Source of the DNA: Mesorhizobium hawassense | GTDB taxonomy: Bacteria; Pseudomonadota; Alphaproteobacteria; Rhizobiales; Rhizobiaceae | Length of the DNA stretch: 64,000 nt | Assembly: GCF_003289945.1 (NCBI RefSeq) | Contig: NZ_QMBP01000021.1 | Location: forward strand, 49,834-113,833 | Direction of reading: 5' to 3' | Shown: positions 34,723 to 42,950 of the stretch, piece after piece | Layout: the number at the start of each line of letters is the position of its first letter | Position numbering within the stretch: position 1 is the stretch's first letter | Program-made: the position numbers and the translations under genes | The notes under the pieces: model-generated | Seen by the model: the letters and a program-made list of their open reading frames with translations, nothing else | Databases searched by the model: none | Told to the model about the DNA's origin: nothing

Positions 34723-35673
34723 ATGCCGCGGCTGGATTTCTTCATCGTGGACATCAGGCAGTTAAGATATTTCGTCGGCGTGGTTGAAGCAGGCAGTTTT
34801 ACGAAGGCCGCCGGCTTCCTCAATGTCGCCCAGAGTGCGCTGAGCCTACATGTGCGCCAACTGGAGGAAGGTTTCGGCACCCAGTTGCTGATACGCGATA
34901 GGACCGGCGTGAGTGTCACGGCGTCGGGAGCCAAACTCCTGGAGCGGGCGCGGGCGATTCTCAGGGAAATTCGGCTGACCGAGGTGGAATTAACCAACAC
35001 AGCTACTGCCCCGGCGGGGGAGGTGACTATTGGCATTCCGTCTGGAGCTGCTCGAGTCCTAAGCGGCCCGCTGCTTGAGTCGGTAAGAAACGAACTGCCC
35101 AAAGTGTCCCTCAAAATGGTCGAGGGTATGACTGGACCGCTAGAGGAGTGGATGGCTGCTGGACGCTTCAATCTGGCAGTTCTCTACCGCACGGCGGACA
35201 GTGTAGGGCGAATGACGGTGCTAGCGCGCGAAAACCTTTGTCTGGTGGTCCCATCCGGCGAGCCGCCTTTCGAAGATGCGATATGCCTGGCGGACCTGCA
35301 TGCGTTCCCGTTGGCGGTTCCCATGCGCAATAACAACGTCAGGCGTTCTGTGGCTGACGTCGTGGCGCAACACGGTTGCGTGCTGGACGTCGAGTTTGAA
35401 GTGGACTCGCTCTCAACGATCATCAACATGGTTATAGAGGGAAAAGCCTATTCTATTCTGGCCCCGTCCGCGGTCCAGAAAGAAGCCTCTCAGGGGCTGG
35501 TGCGGACCGTCAAGATCGTCGATCCGGTGATTACCCGCTCCGTCGTGCTTGCTGTAAATCCGAAAGATGAGCGCTCCGCGGCCGTCTCCGCGGTCCGCAA
35601 GCTCATCCCCAAGGTCGCCAGAGAATTAATTGAGAGCCGGGGCTGGGCAGCCGCGGCTCCTGACGCGGCCTGA
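34723..35673 (+). CDS. LysR family transcriptional regulator
   Basis: A 316-residue LysR regulator. The N-terminal winged helix reads IRQLRYFVGVVEAGSFTKAAGFLNVAQSALSLHVRQLEEGFGTQLLIRD; a two-lobed effector-binding domain follows. The SGAARVL and long PAGEVTIGIPSG segments recall the Nac/Cbl-like branch. The start at 34723 has GGGGA eight bases upstream; a longer start at 34672 would place residues over the operator repeats. It lies between the lyase and the aldehyde dehydrogenase genes, all in the same direction, and probably controls the mesaconate block with a pathway metabolite as inducer. Confidence 0.88.
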   Translation: MPRLDFFIVDIRQLRYFVGVVEAGSFTKAAGFLNVAQSALSLHVRQLEEGFGTQLLIRDRTGVSVTASGAKLLERARAILREIRLTEVELTNTATAPAGEVTIGIPSGAARVLSGPLLESVRNELPKVSLKMVEGMTGPLEEWMAAGRFNLAVLYRTADSVGRMTVLARENLCLVVPSGEPPFEDAICLADLHAFPLAVPMRNNNVRRSVADVVAQHGCVLDVEFEVDSLSTIINMVIEGKAYSILAPSAVQKEASQGLVRTVKIVDPVITRSVVLAVNPKDERSAAVSAVRKLIPKVARELIESRGWAAAAPDAA

Positions 35674-35722
35674 CAGCCGTCGATCTATAAAACACGACCT
35701 TTTTTGCCATTGGATTAGATCG

Positions 35723-35737
35723 ATCTGGATTCCAGAT
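35723..35737. promoter_or_regulatory. Palindromic operator candidate upstream of aldehyde dehydrogenase
   Basis: ATCTGGA-T-TCCAGAT is a perfect odd palindrome about 125 bases before the dehydrogenase start, in the intergenic region after lysR. It suits a dimeric regulator; the binding protein is unknown, the adjacent LysR being one candidate. Confidence 0.4.
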
Positions 35738-35862
35738 GGATTTCGGCACTAATCGATATTTGACCCGCCGCGACCGTCGCGATGAAACTGGCTCAAGCGT
35801 GTTGCCGGTTTCAACGTGGAACGGCACTCGCATGGCTGGAATTCCCACAAGTGGAGCACGCG

Positions 35863-37296
35863 ATGTCCGACGTCAGGAGCCACGAGCTCTTCATCAACGG
35901 CAAATGGCGGGCCGGTGGTAGCAGAGCCACATTGCCGGTGATTAATCCGGCAACGGAGAAGGTATTTGCCTCGGTGGCCTCGGCGACGGTGTCGGATCTG
36001 GATGAGGCCCTGGCTTCGGCAGAACGCGCCCGCAAGGCTTGGTCTTCACGGCCTGCAAAAGAACGTGGCGAGATCCTGGTAGCAGCCGCAAGAATCTTGG
36101 CAACGAAGATTGAATCAGCAGCCAGGGACCTGACCGCCGAACAAGGAAAGACGATTGCCGAAGCGACAGGTGAGTACACGCGTGCCGTCGAAACGCTGGA
36201 ATGGAACGGCAGGCATGCCGAAGAGCTGTCGGCCCCTATTCCGATGGGGTCGAACCGGATGATCGTCCCGGAGCCGCTCGGCGTCGTTGCTGCATTTACG
36301 CCCTGGAACTATCCGGCCGTTCTCATCGCCCGCAAGCTCGCTCCGGCGCTGGCTGCAGGCTGCCCGGTGATCCTCAAAGGGGCTGAAGAGACACCGAGCG
36401 TGGCTGTCCATATCGTTGAATCATTGCGCCAAGCAGGCATCCCCGACGGCGTGGTCAATCTTGCCTTCGGTGTTCCGGTGCACATATCGCGGCATCTGCT
36501 CGGTTCGCCAATCGTGAAGGTGTTGACTTTCACGGGCTCCTCGGCGGTTGGAAAACAGCTGGCCGCACTAGCGGCGAACAACTTGCAGCGTTGCATTCTT
36601 GAACTGGGTGGGCACTCTCCGGTTATAGTGTGCGAGGATGCGGACCTCGCAAAGGCCATACAGGCGATCTCGGAATACAAATTCGAGTGCGCTGGCCAGA
36701 GCTGCAATGCCCCCAGCAGAATCCTGGTCGCGCGGCCACTCTACGAGGAATTTTTGTCCCGGATGACGGAGGCGGTCCGCAAAATCAGAATCGGCCTACC
36801 AGACGACGCTGCAACGGACATGGGTCCGATGGCGAACGCGAGGCGAATCGAGGCCATGCAGCGCCTGACCAAGGATGCGCTCGATCGTGGCGCCCGCATC
36901 GAGACCGGTGGCGCCCGCCTCGACCGACCGGGCTTTTACTGGCCGCCAACCATCCTGACGGGCGTGCCAAAGGAAGCGAGAGTGCTTCATGAAGAGCCCT
37001 TCGGACCGATCCTCACAGTCGCGCCGTTCGACACGCTCGAAGAGGCCATCGAGGAAGCCAACGCCACCGATTATGGCCTGGCCGCGTATTTGTTCAGTGG
37101 CGCTGCCGACACGCAACAGATGATGATCAAGTGCCTTTCGGCAGGCGCTGTCAGTGTGAATTACCTGAAAGGGGTTTCCGCGGACGCGCCTTATGGAGGC
37201 GTCAAGCAAAGCGGCTATGGATACGAGGGCGGCGAGCAGGGGGTGCGAAGCTTTCAAATCCTCAAGATGGTAAATGGCCTCGGATCATTTGGATGA
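35863..37296 (+). CDS. NAD(P)-dependent aldehyde dehydrogenase
   Basis: A 477-residue aldehyde dehydrogenase superfamily member. The catalytic general base is Glu247 in ILELGGHSP and the nucleophile Cys281 in CAGQSCNAPSR. The cofactor motifs TPWNYPAVLIARKLAPALAAGC and FTGSSAVGK are intact. The start at 35863 follows GTGGAG; an in-frame extension to 35782 is not conserved. It resembles succinate-semialdehyde-type enzymes, but the substrate cannot be fixed. It is followed after six bases by the fumarase-like gene, indicating co-transcription, so it may oxidise an aldehyde feeding the same pathway. Confidence 0.88.
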   Translation: MSDVRSHELFINGKWRAGGSRATLPVINPATEKVFASVASATVSDLDEALASAERARKAWSSRPAKERGEILVAAARILATKIESAARDLTAEQGKTIAEATGEYTRAVETLEWNGRHAEELSAPIPMGSNRMIVPEPLGVVAAFTPWNYPAVLIARKLAPALAAGCPVILKGAEETPSVAVHIVESLRQAGIPDGVVNLAFGVPVHISRHLLGSPIVKVLTFTGSSAVGKQLAALAANNLQRCILELGGHSPVIVCEDADLAKAIQAISEYKFECAGQSCNAPSRILVARPLYEEFLSRMTEAVRKIRIGLPDDAATDMGPMANARRIEAMQRLTKDALDRGARIETGGARLDRPGFYWPPTILTGVPKEARVLHEEPFGPILTVAPFDTLEEAIEEANATDYGLAAYLFSGAADTQQMMIKCLSAGAVSVNYLKGVSADAPYGGVKQSGYGYEGGEQGVRSFQILKMVNGLGSFG

Positions 37297-37302
37297 GTTT
37301 TC

Positions 37303-38847
37303 GTGGATAGAAGAACACGGACCATCGACGGCAAGGATATCACAAGGAGCGTTGCCGACGCTCTTCAGTACATCTCGTACTACCATCCTCCAGATTACAT
37401 CCGGTCTCTTTCGCAGGCGTACGCGCGCGAACAGAGCCCTGCGGCGAAGAATGCCATCGGGCAGATTCTGGTGAACTCCCGCATGGCAGCCTTCGGGCGG
37501 CGGCCGATCTGCCAGGACACCGGCCTTGTGGTGGTCTTCGCGAAGGTCGGCATGGACGCCCGCATCAAATCCACGGTCAGTTTCGCAGACCTCGTGAATG
37601 AGGGCGTCCGTCAGGCCTATCTCGACCGTGACAATCCCCTTCGGGCATCGATCGTTGCTGATCCGCTCGCCGGACGGGTCAACACCCGTGACAACACTCC
37701 AGCGGTCATCCACGTCGACCTTGTGCAAGGGAACCAGATTGAGATCACCATCGCCGCAAAAGGCGGCGGATCGGAGAATAAGGCCCGCTTTACCACCTTG
37801 AACCCCAGCGGGTCTGTTGCCGATTGGGTAGTTGACACAGTTTCGACGCTTGGCAGTGGGTGGTGTCCGCCCGGCCTGATCTCCGTTGGCATCGGTGGTA
37901 GCGCTGAAAAGGCGATGCTGCTTGCCAAGGAAGCCATGAACGAGCCCGTCGATATAGCGGAACTGATCGCCAGGGGGGCGTCGAGCGCGGAGGAGGCACT
38001 GCGGATTGAACTTTATGAACGGATTAACGCGCTGGGCATCGGCGCTCAGGGCCTTGGTGGCCTGACGACAGTCGTCGATGTCAAGGTTGCGACCTATCCT
38101 ACCCATGCGGCGTCCAAGCCGGTGGCGCTCATTCCGCAATGCGCCGCCAACCGGCACGTGAAGTTTACCTTGGATGGCTCTGGACCAGTCAGGCTGGAGC
38201 CGCCCGACTTGCGCGAATGGCCCGACATTGGAACCGACGAATTGAGTCCAGGCGGCGTTCGCCGTGTTGATCTCGATGCTCTGACGAAGAAAGAGACGGC
38301 ATCGTGGCGCTGTGGTGAAGCGCTCCTTCTGTCCGGAAAGATGCTGACAGGCCGTGACGCCGCCCACAAGCGAATGGTCGAGTTGATCGACGCCGGCAAG
38401 CCGCTTCCGTTCGATCTGCAGGGACGCGTTATCTACTACGTTGGACCCGTTCGCGCGGTGAGAGATGAGGTCGTCGGACCGGCTGGCCCAACAACCTCCA
38501 GCCGTTTGGACGATTTTGCGGACAAGGTGCTCACGGAAACCGGGCTTTTCGCGATGGTGGGCAAAGCGGAAAGAGGACGGGCTGCCGTCGAGTCCATCGT
38601 AAGACACAAAACGCCGTATCTCATCGCGGTAGGGGGGGCTGCCTACCTGATCTCAAAATCAATCAAGTCAGCGCGGCTCGTTGCCTTTGAAGACCTGGGC
38701 ATGGAAGCAGTCTATGAATTCGAGGTGCAGGATATGCCTGTCATCATGGCTGTCGATGTTGAGGGAAACTCCATTCACAATTCCGGGCCTCTTGAGTGGC
38801 GCAAGCGCATGGCGGCGGACAGCATCGCACGCAACATTGGCGTTTGA
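37303..38847 (+). CDS. Class I fumarate hydratase family protein, likely mesaconase
   Basis: A 514-residue iron-sulfur hydro-lyase with the alpha and beta parts fused. The three cluster cysteines are visible at Cys70 (RPICQDTG), Cys188 (GWCPPGLISVGIGG) and Cys280 (IPQCAANRHVKF). The C-terminal beta domain has LLSGKMLTGRDAAHKRM, YYVGPVRA, VGPAGPTTSSRLDDF and GGAAYLISKSI. The start is GTG six bases after the dehydrogenase stop. Class I fumarases can hydrate mesaconate to citramalate. Its place with ammonia-lyase, CoA-transferase and CitE-like lyase makes mesaconase the best guess over fumarase or tartrate dehydratase. Confidence 0.88.
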   Translation: MDRRTRTIDGKDITRSVADALQYISYYHPPDYIRSLSQAYAREQSPAAKNAIGQILVNSRMAAFGRRPICQDTGLVVVFAKVGMDARIKSTVSFADLVNEGVRQAYLDRDNPLRASIVADPLAGRVNTRDNTPAVIHVDLVQGNQIEITIAAKGGGSENKARFTTLNPSGSVADWVVDTVSTLGSGWCPPGLISVGIGGSAEKAMLLAKEAMNEPVDIAELIARGASSAEEALRIELYERINALGIGAQGLGGLTTVVDVKVATYPTHAASKPVALIPQCAANRHVKFTLDGSGPVRLEPPDLREWPDIGTDELSPGGVRRVDLDALTKKETASWRCGEALLLSGKMLTGRDAAHKRMVELIDAGKPLPFDLQGRVIYYVGPVRAVRDEVVGPAGPTTSSRLDDFADKVLTETGLFAMVGKAERGRAAVESIVRHKTPYLIAVGGAAYLISKSIKSARLVAFEDLGMEAVYEFEVQDMPVIMAVDVEGNSIHNSGPLEWRKRMAADSIARNIGV

Positions 38848-38884
38848 GCCTTCCGACCAAGCTCGGTTGTTTGGCGTCAATTCA

Positions 38885-38894
38885 TTGTCGACAA
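38885..38894. promoter_or_regulatory. Short palindrome before the AsnC gene
   Basis: TTGTCGACAA lies 20 bases upstream of the regulator start, in a 66-base gap. It could be a regulator half-site or chance. Confidence 0.25.
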
Positions 38895-38913
38895 CGGCTA
38901 AGAGCAGAAGGTC

Positions 38914-39411
38914 ATGAAGTCGAAACCCAATCCTGCGCGCCTAGACGCTTGGGACTTCCGCATTCTTTCAGAGATTCAGTCGGACGGCCGGATTTCAAAA
39001 AGCGAGCTTGCAAAACGCGTTCATCTGTCGGCGTCGGCCTGCTCGGAGCGGCTCCGTGCACTCGAGGTCGCAGGGATTATTGAGGGTTTTCACGCGCGAC
39101 TGAGTCCGGCGCTCATCGGCGGCATGGTCTTTGTCATGGTGGAGGTCGTATTGGATCGTCATCGCCTCGAGGACCAAAGACACTTCGAGACTGCGATCCA
39201 AGAATATCCGGAAATCCTGGACTGCTGGGCTATCGGCGGGCGGGTCGATTATCTAATGCGCGTCGCATCTCTTTCCATGGCTGCGTATCAGGGTTTCATG
39301 GAGGGACTGCTGCAGGCAGGCTTGGGGATCGATCAATATTACAGTCTTGTCGTGACCAAACCGGTGAAATCCAATGCGCCGATCCCCTTGTCCGCACTAT
39401 GGCAGCGGTGA
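38914..39411 (+). CDS. Lrp/AsnC family transcriptional regulator
   Basis: A 165-residue Lrp/AsnC regulator. The N-terminal helix-turn-helix reads LDAWDFRILSEIQSDGRISKSELAKRVHLSASACSERLRALEVAGIIEGF. The C-terminal RAM (effector-binding) domain has FVMVEVVLDRH and EILDCWAIGGRVDYLMRVASLSM. Such proteins usually sense an amino acid and control uptake, transamination or degradation genes. It lies between the mesaconase-like gene and an aminotransferase on the same strand and probably controls the latter. It is distinct from the AsnC protein at 49663. Confidence 0.9.
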   Translation: MKSKPNPARLDAWDFRILSEIQSDGRISKSELAKRVHLSASACSERLRALEVAGIIEGFHARLSPALIGGMVFVMVEVVLDRHRLEDQRHFETAIQEYPEILDCWAIGGRVDYLMRVASLSMAAYQGFMEGLLQAGLGIDQYYSLVVTKPVKSNAPIPLSALWQR

Positions 39412-39568
39412 ACGCCGAAGCCTTGGTTCCACGGCGTTTTACCTCAATTCCGCGAAATCGTCGGCTAAAGACGTGCATTCCCGCGAAACCCAAGCGACGT
39501 TTGCGGTATGCTATTTCTAGAGAGGCGGCTGGCCGAGTGCCCCGCCAACTTTGGCGAGGAGAGGGACC

Positions 39569-40975
39569 ATGCGCTTGAGCAATCTGGGAACCGAGCAACT
39601 CAGAGAGAAGGATCGAAGCTTCGTCTTTCATCCGTCTACCCATCTGGCCAAGCACAGCCGAGGCGAGACCCCAAATCGGATCATGGCCGGCGCGGAAGGC
39701 GTCTACATCTGGGATACCGAAGGCCGAAAGAGCCTTGACGGTTTCGGTGGGCTCTACTGCGTCAACATGGGATATGGCTGCACGGAAATTGCCGAGGCCA
39801 TTGCCAGGCAGGCGCACGAATTGCCGTTCGCCCATGTCTATGCAAGTCAAGGAACAGAGCCAGTCGCCCTCTTGGCAGAGGCCGTCGTCGAATATTTTGG
39901 TCAGAACATGCAAAGGGTCTTTTTCGGCCTCTCGGGTTCCGACGCCAACGAAACCAACATCAAGCTGGTCTGGTACTACAACAACATTCTAGGCCGCCCT
40001 GAAAAGAAGAAGATCATTTCGCGCCATCGCGGTTATCACGGGTCTGGGCTGGTCACCGGGAGCCTGACGGGCCTTGCCTTCTTCCACAATTTCTTCGACC
40101 TGCCGTTGGATCTGGTGCGCCATACCACGACGCCGCACTATTATCGCCAGGCGCTTGACGGCGAAAGTGAGGAGGCGTTCTCGAAACGCTGCGCGGATGA
40201 ACTTGAAGGCCTTATCCTCGCTGAAGGCCCGGAGACCGTTGCGGCTTTTATAGGAGAGCCGGTGCTTGGGACAGGCGGCATCGTTCCGCCCCCAACAGGA
40301 TATTGGACAGCTATTCAAGAGGTGCTGGATAAGTACGATATCCTTCTGATCGCCGATGAAGTGGTTTGCGGCTTCGCGCGAACCGGTGAGAAATTCGGTT
40401 CTCACCTCTATGGCATGCGGCCGGACTTCGTGACTATCGCCAAAGGGTTGAGTTCGGCCTACCTGCCCATCTCCGGATCAATCATTGGCGGCCGCGTCTG
40501 GTCGGTCTTGGAACAAGGAACAGAAAAGCATGGCGCGCTGGGCCATGGCTGGACATATTCGGGTCACACGCTTTGCGCGGCGGCCGCGCTCGCCAATATT
40601 CGACTCCTAAAGGAAAGAAATATTCTGGAGCATGTTCGCGATGTCGGACCCTATTGGCATGCACGCATGAATGCCGAACTGGCGGGGCATCCTATCGTCG
40701 GTGAGGTTCGTGGTGTCGGTGTCCTCTCCGCCGTAGAGCTTATGCGAGATCCAAAGCACAGGATACCGTTTGAATCCAATCTTCAGGTAGGCGTTCGCGC
40801 CGCCGCTGCTCTGTTCGAGAACGGTGTCATTGGCCGCGCCATGCCGCATGGCGATATCCTCGGCTTTGCCCCGCCTTTGATCATAACCCGGAAGGAGATC
40901 GACTTAATCGTCGACGCAACCGCGAACTCGGTCGAGACGACCTATCGCGCGCTGAAGGCTGAGAATGCGATATGA
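39569..40975 (+). CDS. Class III aminotransferase
   Basis: A 468-residue PLP-dependent class III aminotransferase of the omega-amino acid:pyruvate type. It shows the cofactor-phosphate region GLSGSDANETNIKLVWYYNN, HRGYHGSGLVTGSLTG, IADEVVCGFARTG (Asp263 contacting the ring nitrogen) and the Schiff-base Lys292 in TIAKGLSSAYLPIS. The start at 39569 follows GGAGAGGGACC. It would transfer an amino group from an omega-amino acid, diamine or other amine to pyruvate or an oxoacid. It may produce the aldehyde for the dehydrogenase at 35863. The upstream AsnC regulator is the likely controller. Confidence 0.9.
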   Translation: MRLSNLGTEQLREKDRSFVFHPSTHLAKHSRGETPNRIMAGAEGVYIWDTEGRKSLDGFGGLYCVNMGYGCTEIAEAIARQAHELPFAHVYASQGTEPVALLAEAVVEYFGQNMQRVFFGLSGSDANETNIKLVWYYNNILGRPEKKKIISRHRGYHGSGLVTGSLTGLAFFHNFFDLPLDLVRHTTTPHYYRQALDGESEEAFSKRCADELEGLILAEGPETVAAFIGEPVLGTGGIVPPPTGYWTAIQEVLDKYDILLIADEVVCGFARTGEKFGSHLYGMRPDFVTIAKGLSSAYLPISGSIIGGRVWSVLEQGTEKHGALGHGWTYSGHTLCAAAALANIRLLKERNILEHVRDVGPYWHARMNAELAGHPIVGEVRGVGVLSAVELMRDPKHRIPFESNLQVGVRAAAALFENGVIGRAMPHGDILGFAPPLIITRKEIDLIVDATANSVETTYRALKAENAI

Positions 40976-41256
40976 AAAGAACGCCGACGAAGCGAGCCCC
41001 GGGTTCGACGCCGTCCCGGGTAACCAATTTGGTGGTCCCTGGATGAACTTTCCCACGGACCAGATATTTGACGTCAGCCTGACGTAGAACTGGTCGCCCA
41101 CTGATGTCCCATCGGTGAAGACGGGTTGACTGCGCACTCACGCCGAGCCGACCGAAACTGCTAAACTTGAAGCCGTCAGACTTCGATCGCAAGCGGTAAC
41201 CAAATCAATTCTGCCGCCGCTGTCCTGTTGCCCAACGACCGGGGCGTCTGTGCGGC

Positions 41257-41302
41257 GCGCCCTGCCGGTGTGTACCTCCCCGCCGGCAGGGCGCCTTTGT
41301 TT
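41257..41302 (+). terminator. Intrinsic terminator
   Basis: A perfect 12-bp stem, GCGCCCTGCCGG (41257-41268) with CCGGCAGGGCGC (41283-41294), loop of 14, followed by CTTTGTTT. It lies 280 bases after the aminotransferase and before the LuxR gene. The 40976-41256 stretch in between has no supported gene. Confidence 0.75.
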
Positions 41303-41608
41303 GACCCTATATCTGCTGATTGTCGCGCGTCCGCAATCGACAGTTCGAGAAGGAGGTCATCTCAATATCCGCATGGCATATCGAGCTTCCATATTTCCAT
41401 TCACCATGGCAACAGCCCACAATCGCAGCTTCGGAACCGCAGCTTACGGCAGCCGGCGTCGAGGTCGCAGGCGCCTCCTTCATATGATCGAAGGTCCGGA
41501 GAGTAGTCAATTCGATGAATTTTCTTCAGCGCGAATCGCGGGGGAAAGTCTTATCGCCGTAGCTGCTAATGTAAGTTCACGGTTTAATTGAAACGACCGC
41601 AGGTGAAA

Positions 41609-42334
41609 ATGCAGATCGTCTTCGAAACTCTGCTGGATCAGTTGTCTTTGAGTGTTGATGAAGTCGACTTCCATAACGCACTGGCCAGCGCCGCCGGCGC
41701 CTTCGACATTCCCGCATTCGCCTATCTGTCTCTGGTGTCTGATCGCGTCACAAAACCCAGGCTGATATCGAACTATCATTCCGGCTGGACGTCGCACTAC
41801 TTGCGCCGCCAATATCAAAAAATTGACCCGGTCATAGAGTGGGCAAGATGCAGCGAATGTCCCTTTCAGTGGGGACCGAGATTCGGCCATGCCGGCATTT
41901 CAGCGCGACAGCAAAAGCTTTTCGATGAGGCTGCCGAATTCGGCATCTGCTGCGGACTGACGATTCCACTTATCGATCGTCGCGGCGGTGCCGCTGCAAT
42001 GACCTTCGCGGCAGACAGGCTCGATTCGACCTTCCTGCGCACCGCCGAGAAATATGAACAGGCGCTCGAGATTATGGCGATGTGCTTTCACATCTCAGTT
42101 CGCCGCAAGCTGTCAGGTGGTCTGGCGGTGGATGGTGTTTCGCTGACGCCCCGTGAGTACGAATGCCTGCAATGGACGGCGAGGGGCAAGTCCGCCTGGG
42201 AGATCGGCTGCATCTTGGGGATCAAGGAGCGTACGGCCGCTTTCCATCTGGACAATGCCAAGAAGAAGCTCGGCGTGCGCACCAAAACTCAGGCGGTGAC
42301 GCTCCTGGCCTCCTCACGATCATCAATCCTCTGA
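41609..42334 (+). CDS. LuxR family quorum-sensing regulator (solo)
   Basis: A 241-residue LuxR/TraR-type regulator. The autoinducer domain keeps the usual signal-contact residues in order: W and Y in SGWTSHYLRRQY, D-P in KIDPVIEWA, and W in FQWGP. The C-terminal GerE helix-turn-helix reads LTPREYECLQWTARGKSAWEIGCILGIKERTAAFHLDNAKKKLGV. The start at 41609 follows AGGTGA; a TTG at 41588 is possible. No luxI-type synthase lies in the window, so it is an orphan that may respond to the cell's own or foreign acyl-homoserine lactones. Terminators lie on both sides, so it is a single-gene unit. Confidence 0.9.
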   Translation: MQIVFETLLDQLSLSVDEVDFHNALASAAGAFDIPAFAYLSLVSDRVTKPRLISNYHSGWTSHYLRRQYQKIDPVIEWARCSECPFQWGPRFGHAGISARQQKLFDEAAEFGICCGLTIPLIDRRGGAAAMTFAADRLDSTFLRTAEKYEQALEIMAMCFHISVRRKLSGGLAVDGVSLTPREYECLQWTARGKSAWEIGCILGIKERTAAFHLDNAKKKLGVRTKTQAVTLLASSRSSIL

Positions 42335-42356
42335 GGAACAGAATTCCTCTTTGTCT
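42333..42356 (+). terminator. Small terminator after luxR
   Basis: GAGGAA (42333-42338) and TTCCTC (42344-42349) form a short stem with loop CAGAA followed by TTTGTCT. It overlaps the stop codon of the LuxR gene. Confidence 0.5.
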
Positions 42357-42950
42357 AGTGAGGGTTCGCCTCCAATGGCAGGATCATACCTGTGAGGAGA
42401 CCATCACGATTGAGCGTGTTGCGCCCGGCTGGGGAAAAGGCATTATCGCCCGAAACGCCTTGTCTGATCTCGCTGCACGGGCGGCAAGCGTGATGATGGC
42501 CGACAGTCGCCAGCACGTAAAGCTGCGAAATGCTCACCGGGACCTCCAGCTTCTCGTGGAGGGCGCGGAGGTTTCCGGCGTCGAGAGGCGCCGGGATGGG
42601 GCGGATCGCCGGCGGCGGACATCGCCTGTGATCACTTCGATGCGTCGATACTCGTTGGATAAAAGCGTATTCTTTAAGCCCGCGCTTGAGCCTTTCTGCT
42701 TATGCCGATTGTCCGGTCGAATTGGGGGACAGTTCACAATCAGAGCTGAGCCTCTTGGCGCAGGCGAAGGTTGTTTTGACATGCCGTTGTGCATCTTTGG
42801 TCCATTTGTCGGCTGGATGATCACTATTCAAACACTCAATTTTACCGACCTACAAGACCCTATTAGAGGATCCTGAATTGCAGTGCGTTGGGTATCCGTC
42901 GTGGTGATTGGTGCGTCGACGGAGGCTGCGGGAAAGAAGTCGGAGACGGC
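42357..42950. other. Intergenic stretch with no supported gene
   Basis: About 590 bases before glmS. No frame on either strand has family similarity or a good ribosome site. It should hold the glmS promoter. No glmS ribozyme is expected in this group and none was recognised. Confidence 0.4.

Noticed and set aside
37285..38607. A 440-codon open frame antisense to the fumarase-like gene
   Set aside because: The plus strand encodes a complete iron-sulfur hydro-lyase with all three cysteines; the antisense frame is a by-product of GC-rich codon use and has no family features.
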